A DNA stretch of 64,000 nt from NCBI GenBank assembly GCA_023897205.1, contig JAHWDD010000004.1, positions 1,798,001 to 1,862,000 of the forward strand. Reading direction: 5' to 3'. The DNA comes from Exophiala sp. HKRS030 (taxonomy: Eukaryota; Ascomycota; Eurotiomycetes; Chaetothyriales; Herpotrichiellaceae). The notes under the pieces were generated by a model that was given only the letters and a program-made list of their open reading frames with translations, was not told the DNA's origin and searched no databases. Both the position numbers and the translations under genes were made by a program. Positions 58,701 through 64,000 of this stretch are shown here, piece by piece (the first letter of the stretch is position 1; each line of letters opens with the position of its first letter).

Positions 58701-59785
58701 ACTTGGTGTCTGGTGGCCCTCTTGAATCGTCGTCGTCGCCTACGCCGTCATCGACCAAGGAGAGAGAAGTCGAACAGCCGCCAATAACACTTGTGTCCAC
58801 GACCACCTCATTACCGGCACCAGCACCACAAGATCCCCACCGCCCATCATCGGCATCACACCTCTCCTTACCTGCGAGTCTGGGGATGCACACGCGCCGC
58901 ACGCTTCCCTTCCGCACGTCATACCCCATCCTCCTACACCGCGGCCTCATCAATCTCCGGCGCCAACCGAACCTCCTGACCGGGCGCGTCACGCAACTCG
59001 TGGGTCTGGGTATCGTGCTCGCCGCCTTCTTCTCCCCGCTCAAGCACGACTACTTCTCCGTCCAGACGCGGGTCGGGTACATCCAGGCCATGAGCTCCAT
59101 GTTCTTCGTCGGCATGCTCAACAGCATCGCCATGTACCCGTCCGAGCGGGACATTTACACGCACGAGTCGCAGCGGGACAAGACGTACCCCCTGTCGGCC
59201 TTCTACCTCTACTACCTCACGCTCGAGGTGCCCATGGAGGTCGTCGCCAGCCTGTTGTTCTCCGTGCTCACCGTCTTCGCCGCCCACCTCCCCTACACGG
59301 CGGGCCAGTTCCTCCTGACGGCCTACTGCGCCTTTTGCGTCGTGTCGTGCGGCGAGAGCTTCGGCATCCTGTTCCTCACCATGTTCCGCCACACGGGCCT
59401 CGCCGTCAGCGTCATGTCCGTCGTCCTCTCCGTCTCCATCCACCTGGCCGGCGTGCTGAGCATCGACGTCGACGCCTTCCTCCGCGCCGTCAACCACGCC
59501 TCCCCCATCAAGTGGCAGGTCGGCGCCCTCCTGAGCTACAGCCTCCGCGGCATCCGCTTCACCTGCACCGCGGGCCAGCGCCTCCCCGACGGCCCCTGCC
59601 CCATCGCCACCGGCGAGCAGGTCCTCGACCTGTACCGGCTCGACGTCGACACCGCCACCTACGCCATCGCCCTGGGCGGCGTGACCGTCGCCTACAGGAT
59701 CCTGGGGTACCTGGGTCTGTTGGCCAAACGGACCGATTGGAAACTGCTCTTTGCGAGCCTTTCGTCCCCATCTCCCGAAAAGTGA
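55789..59785 (+). CDS. Full-size ABCG (White-type) exporter, right copy
   Basis: Two exons (55789-56575 and 56625-59785, 49-nt intron) encode 1,315 aa with layout NBD1-TMD1-NBD2-TMD2. NBD1: GASGSGKTT near residue 94, CSGGEKRRTS near 206, LILDEPTTGLDA near 228. NBD2: GPSGSGKSS near 730, ISGGEKRRVT near 843, LLLDEPTSGLDA. Both catalytic sites look complete, so it should hydrolyse ATP and export a hydrophobic substrate. A Ser/Thr/Pro-rich linker near residues 945-985 precedes TMD2. From about 58,780 to the end third positions become almost all G/C, a marked change inside one gene. The intron position is shared with ABC-left; the second left intron is absent. It is the intact reference for the broken left copy. 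Confidence 0.92.
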
Positions 59786-60265
59786 AGGCGTCCCTCTCTT
59801 CCGCTTGGAGAGGAGAAGAGAAAGAGACAAAAATACGACCACTGTCTGACTCGACTTGACTTGACCATTACCCAAAGTAGTGGCGCCGACCCCCAAGTAC
59901 TATACAATGTATCTCTGTTGGCTCATGCGCGCATGTCGTGACCTGCCGCCTGCCACCCATTATCATTGGGACCGTTCGGATTGTTTGCATGGACATTTTA
60001 GCTGTGGCAACGACACATAGAACACAAACACCTGGCGTCTGAGAATGAGAATGCAATATATTGATATCAATTCCATAAAACTCCTCCATGGAGAAAAAAA
60101 AATCCATAACCTCTATATACGAGTCAATGCAGAACCAGACGTGACAGGTGTTTAAATCGTACAACCAAGTACATGTCGAACGCTCTAGGAGAAAGTGGAG
60201 TGTCTCAGAAAGGAGGTATACATCGAATTGTGTTTGTGTGCACGTCGCTCATGGACTTGTCACAC
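59786..60265. other. Intergenic between convergent ABC-right and SDR-right
   Basis: About 480 bp, AT-richer than the flanking genes, with no supportable gene. It is the shared 3' region of two converging genes. Confidence 0.6.
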
Positions 60266-61229
60266 TCACTTCCCCCTTTTCGACGTGTCCTCCTGAATCT
60301 TCTTCTCCAACACGTCCAAGCCGGCCATCTTTTTGAACATGCCGTCAAAGGCGCCCACGGGGAGGAGACTGGACAGCCAGACCAAGGTGGCACCGCCGCC
60401 CCTCCAGATCTGCGCGGCCGGCCTGTTTCGCGAGAGGTCGCCGACCACGTTCTTGGCCCACTTGTCGAGGTCCTGGAACTCGACGCCCTCCATGTCCCCG
60501 TTCATGACGCCCTCCACCTTGTCCTTCAGGGCCAGATAGGGACTGGTCGGGGGCAACCCGCTGCCGGACCGCAGCGCCGCGTTGTCGAAGAAGGGCGTCT
60601 TGACCGCCCCCGTCCTCAGGTCGACGACCTTGACGCGGAACGGCATCATCTCCAGCCTCAGGCACTCGGTGAGGTTGGCGATGGCCGCCTTGGACGACCC
60701 GTACGCGCCCTGGAACGGCACGGTCGCCACGCTGGCGCACGAGGTCTGGTTGACGATGACGGCGTCGGGCGCGGCCGCGCGCAGCAAGGGGAAAAAGAGC
60801 TGCGCCGTGCGGATGACCGAGAGGACGTTGAGTCGGTACAACTTTTCCATCTCGTCCAGGGATATGTCCATCTGTACGAGAGACCCGAAAACGGTCAGCG
60901 AGGGGAGGGGGAAGAACTAGAAGGTCAAAGCGGGGGAAGGTGGGGGAGCTCCGTACGACTGGCATACTGTAACCCGCTCCGGCGTTGTTGACGAGCATGT
61001 TCAATTTACCACCCGTCAAGGCCGAAACCTCCTCCACGCAAGCCTTGATGGATTCGTCCGAGAGGACGTCGAGTTTGAACGTTTCGATCCCGAGCGCCGT
61101 CAGCGATGCCATCTTGGCCGGATTGCGAGCTGTCGCAAAAACTCGATCACCACGTTTGTGAAATTGAATGGCCAGTCCCGCTCCTAAACCGCCGTCCGAA
61201 CAGCCTGTGATGAGAACGGTGCGAGCCAT
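60266..61229 (-). CDS. Short-chain dehydrogenase/reductase, AYR1-like, right copy
   Basis: Two exons (61229-60957 and 60871-60266, intron 85 nt, phase 0) encode 292 aa, identical in length to the intronless left copy. Motifs: TGCSDGGLG, NNAG, NQTSCAS and catalytic AYGSSK. The Lys-rich tail (EKKIQEDTSKRGK) differs from the left copy. Third codon positions are very GC-rich, continuing the composition of the end of ABC-right. The intron interrupts between MPV and MDISLDEME, where the left copy reads on without a gap. Reading through the intron gives a long Arg-rich frame that is not real. Likely a membrane-associated NADPH reductase of lipid or lipid-like substrates. Confidence 0.85.
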
Positions 61230-61929
61230 GAGTGCCGTATGTAGTCTCAGACGGGGATGAGGGTTATGGTGACAATATTACTGTCTCGAGTCGTTGGCGA
61301 GCTGGATTGATATCAAAGGATCAAGATCACACATTCGCCCTGGCTCAATCGACGTTGAAAGTATAAGTGCAAGTAGAACGGAAGGAGGAGCAGACCATCT
61401 TATATCATGCTGCTCATCGTCGGCACCCCACTTATTAAAGGCCCTTGTAAGATATTGTGCTTCTGAATTATCAACCCTTGCGTACCGTGTCATACTCGCA
61501 TCTCGATTGAGTAGGTGGACTACGGGATCGAACCGGCCGAGAAAAGAGTCGAAAATAGGGTGCTCGGGCCGTCATTGGTTGGTGTCTGTTTGGGACTGTG
61601 ACTTTTTAGTTGTAGAAGCCAGGGCTACCGGTACCAACACAAAAGAAACAGATTTGTCGTCGTCCGTGTGTAGACTTTGGTCCGACCTGGCAAAAGCCAC
61701 CAACAAAGCCTTGTGAGATAGAGTGATATGATTCGCTGACAACGGGGCGAGGGAGTGCGAATGAGGAAGGTGGAGAACTGAAGGTCTCCGGCCATAGCCT
61801 CGCCATGTCTGGACGAAGACAAAGACAGAGAAATTTGTCCGAGTCTCGAAGAACTTGTAACATGAGATTATTAGACTCGGCCTCTCCATCGCTCGGAAAA
61901 ATAGCGTAGACTGGCCCTAGCTGTCTTGG
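61230..61929. other. Intergenic between SDR-right and RPAP1-right
   Basis: About 700 bp without a supportable gene. Equivalent to the 989-bp interval of the left arm, with no clear nucleotide match. A TATA-like element for SDR-right was not found with confidence. Confidence 0.55.
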
Positions 61930-63180
61930 TCATTTCGCCAACCTCTGTCCTGGTTTCAACACGCCTCTGTCGCCTCCACCACCCTTTCTCCAAAGCCAGA
62001 GTGCCTCAACAGCGTGGGCTTTTGCACTGGCGTGGCCAGACTGCCTGTTGGCTTCTGCCATCATGACTTCGAGAGGTCTTTCCCTTTCGACTACTGACCA
62101 TAAGGCTTCCTGCAGCTCGCCACCTCTGGGCCCAAAATCCCCGCGGCCGAGCCGGAACAGGATTCTGCCCAGTAACTGATACGCCATGCATCGCTGATTT
62201 GGCAAGGTTGACCGTGCAAGTATTGCCAGTTCAGGGATTGTGTAGCCAGCGCTACTAGGCTCGTCACCGTGGTGGTGAAGACCTCGTTTCACGTCTATTT
62301 CTAGACTCTCTTTTGGAGGTATCAAGCGTCCATTGAAGCCGAAGCGCAGGGCAGAGGCCAAGAATGACTCTTTTTCCGGGTTATACAGTGATTCCTGGTT
62401 CTCTTCTTCTGTGGGATCTTGCAACCAAGTCATTGTAGAGGGATCATGAGGAGTGTTTGGAAAATAATGAGTCCTGAGTTCGGAAAAGAAGGAAGGGTCG
62501 TTTGGATCTAGAGGGATGAAATCGTCTTTAGATCGAGGAGGAGCGGGAAAATGAACCGAGGGAGCAGATGGAGTATCATCAGGTGCACCAGCCGGCATCT
62601 CTGTGGCTTCTACGGAGTCCATCTCTTTTCTAGTATCGCCATGGTCATGCTCATCGCCCTCTTCGGGAGCTTGTGGCCACCGTTTCTGTTCTTGCTGGTC
62701 ATCGTCAATGTTGGCACGTTTCAGCAAACGTTCCAGGAAGGCAGGGTTTAGATTCCGCATTAATTCGGAGCGGGCCTCCTCGATATCGTCTATTGACATT
62801 TCAGCAATTCTTCTCTTATTTTCCTCGCTGATATCCGCTTTTTGCTGGCTCTCTAAATCCACTCCGTACTTCTTGCCCACATGATGGGCGATTGCTCGGT
62901 CGGAAGGTTCGACGCGAGTAGGTATAGAGGGACGCGGCGCAGAGGCGGCTGCCTGTTGATTCCTCTTGAAAGTAGAAATATTGCGACGCTTGTGCTCAGG
63001 GAATCCAGACCTGGATGACTTCAACGACGGCGCCGCTGGGACTGAATCCGTGTCATGCTCCTGAATTTCTTTCACGGCGGAAATCGAGTTGCCATCATGC
63101 TCATCATTGTCTTCTAGAGGTGTGAATGCAAAGTCAGGAGCATCGAGGTCTAGGTCAAAGCGTTGCCCTGGAATTGCCAT
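61930..63180 (-). CDS. RBA50: RPAP1/Rba50-like RNA polymerase II-associated protein, right copy
   Basis: Single-exon, 416 aa, starting at the ATG at 63180. Both RPAP1 blocks are present: ENKRRIAEMSIDDIEEAR with NPAFLERLLKRANI in the N-terminal half, and LRFGFNGRLIPPKESLEID, GLHHHGDEPSSAGYT and TLPNQRCMAYQLLGR in the C-terminal half. The C-terminal block is nearly identical to the left copy; the acidic linker is not. Since both copies keep the conserved parts and neither has a stop, both are probably functional. Codon use is less GC-biased than in SDR-right, 700 bp away. Confidence 0.88.
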   Translation of the reverse strand: MAIPGQRFDLDLDAPDFAFTPLEDNDEHDGNSISAVKEIQEHDTDSVPAAPSLKSSRSGFPEHKRRNISTFKRNQQAAASAPRPSIPTRVEPSDRAIAHHVGKKYGVDLESQQKADISEENKRRIAEMSIDDIEEARSELMRNLNPAFLERLLKRANIDDDQQEQKRWPQAPEEGDEHDHGDTRKEMDSVEATEMPAGAPDDTPSAPSVHFPAPPRSKDDFIPLDPNDPSFFSELRTHYFPNTPHDPSTMTWLQDPTEEENQESLYNPEKESFLASALRFGFNGRLIPPKESLEIDVKRGLHHHGDEPSSAGYTIPELAILARSTLPNQRCMAYQLLGRILFRLGRGDFGPRGGELQEALWSVVERERPLEVMMAEANRQSGHASAKAHAVEALWLWRKGGGGDRGVLKPGQRLAK

Positions 63181-64000
63181 TCTGTGTCTTGACCAAGCGC
63201 CGGGGATTCTGCCAAAATTGTTAGAACGCGGAAACTGCGTACAGTATTTGGACTGGAAAATATGTTGGGGAAAGACACTACGACCAATTAAGTTGCAAGG
63301 ATCTCCGAGAGAGGATCATGACTACGTCTGACGGGGTTTCAAATGCGCTAAAGTGCTTGAATTGATGGGTCAAGAGTCGTCTGACAGAATTGCGGTTGAG
63401 GCTTTCACCTACCGAGTATTCTGTTCAACTGCTGCAGTACCTCTAATAAATTATTGAAGATCTAAGGATATAAAGATTTTGTTCATGGCCTGCTTACACA
63501 TTTGCTGAGCAACAAAGGTCTTCAAAGGCAGAATAATGTGTTGGGCAAGATAGCAACCGGTGGTTTAGCGTACAGCTGGTCGTAGCGGAGAAGGTGATCC
63601 GAGGCTACTGTAACCCCCAAGTTAGTAACAATACAAGTAGTGCTGGTGTCCATCAGCCACAGGCAGGGGGGTTGCATGATCTCGCAGATCACCCGATCTC
63701 ACAAGTACTGTATCCGTACAGTAGTGATTCAGCCACAGCCACCTGTGTTTGGGTGATGTCGATGCTGCAACAGAGTAACCAAATATCAGTCATGGCGACA
63801 ATGTCAAATATGCAGACTCTGTATCATGTAACTACATTGATTTGTTGCTGTTATACGGAGGCATCGAATATGAAGATATTCCAAGGCCTCTGGGGGGATC
63901 AAGGTACAACAAGGGAAGCTTAAACGCAGCAAGTTAAAACACATGAGCCAATCAAATGCACCGTCCCTCGTCTCGCATCTGGGACCCAGAAGCCGCACTT
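63181..64000. other. Intergenic to window end
   Basis: 820 bp without a supportable gene. It begins with the RPAP1-right promoter. It is not visibly similar to the region beyond the left arm, so the outer border of the duplication may lie near the RPAP1 genes. Confidence 0.5.

Larger units (their letters stand above)
51689..63180 (-). repeat. Right arm of a diverged inverted segmental duplication
   Basis: Contains MFS (-), ABCG (+), SDR (-) and RPAP1-like (-): the exact mirror image of 3,485-14,888. All four genes here have intact frames. Arm lengths are 11.4 and 11.5 kb. Confidence 0.9.

Noticed and set aside
58934..59896. 320-codon open frame on the minus strand opposite the end of ABC-right, rich in Val, Asp, Glu, Gly and His
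   Set aside because: It is the antisense shadow of very GC-rich codons in TMD2. It has no motifs or splice logic.
60173..60991. 272-codon plus-strand frame over SDR-right
   Set aside because: Antisense shadow in GC-rich coding DNA; the minus strand carries the clear SDR motifs.

Overview
The window is nuclear DNA from a filamentous ascomycete (Pezizomycotina). The evidence is short GT-AG introns with CTAAC-type branch sites, CT-rich upstream regions, a block with an extreme repeat-induced point mutation (RIP) dinucleotide signature, and families typical of moulds (TRI12-type MFS, MARVEL/Nce102-like, fungal opsin, full-size ABCG). A dothideomycete or chaetothyrialean is plausible, but the genus cannot be read from the sequence.

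The main architectural feature is a mirror-image pair of four-gene blocks. The left arm (3.5-14.9 kb) reads RPAP1/RBA50-like (+), SDR (+), full-size ABCG exporter (-), DHA1 MFS exporter (+). The right arm (51.7-63.2 kb) carries the same four families in exactly reversed order and orientation. The copies are diverged paralogs, not alleles, and spacings are similar in both arms. In each arm ABC and MFS start from one divergent promoter of about 1.9 kb, and SDR and ABC converge tail to tail.

Outside the left arm, the edge of the window holds the 5' part of an HPC2/ubinuclein-like histone-regulator gene. Between the arms (about 37 kb) lie a proton-pump-type microbial rhodopsin, a dienoyl-CoA isomerase (ECH1), a MARVEL membrane protein, mitochondrial dihydrolipoamide dehydrogenase, two unrecognised proteins (one disordered, one membrane-anchored) and a DUF218 protein. 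They are followed by a run of accessory metabolic genes at 34.2-45.6 kb: an FAD-oxidoreductase pseudogene, then TRI12 MFS, DUF3237, DapB-like dehydrogenase, AveC-like membrane protein, EthD-like protein, cytochrome P450 and a dioxygenase/VOC fragment, all on the minus strand. This run ends at a RIP-scarred AT-rich block, a 100-N gap and a 127-bp (CTA)n tract. Right of the gap, a small Cys-rich DnaJ-zinc-finger-like protein is the only gene before the right arm.

Seven otherwise well-conserved genes left of the gap (ABC-left, ECH1, LPD1, TRI12, DapB-like, EthD, P450) are interrupted by single-base frameshifts. Every one can be explained by loss of one G/C from a G/C run. No such lesion was seen right of the gap. 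This is either a sequence-quality artefact of one contig or an unusual mutational process, so the annotation below treats these genes as probably functional but marks each lesion.
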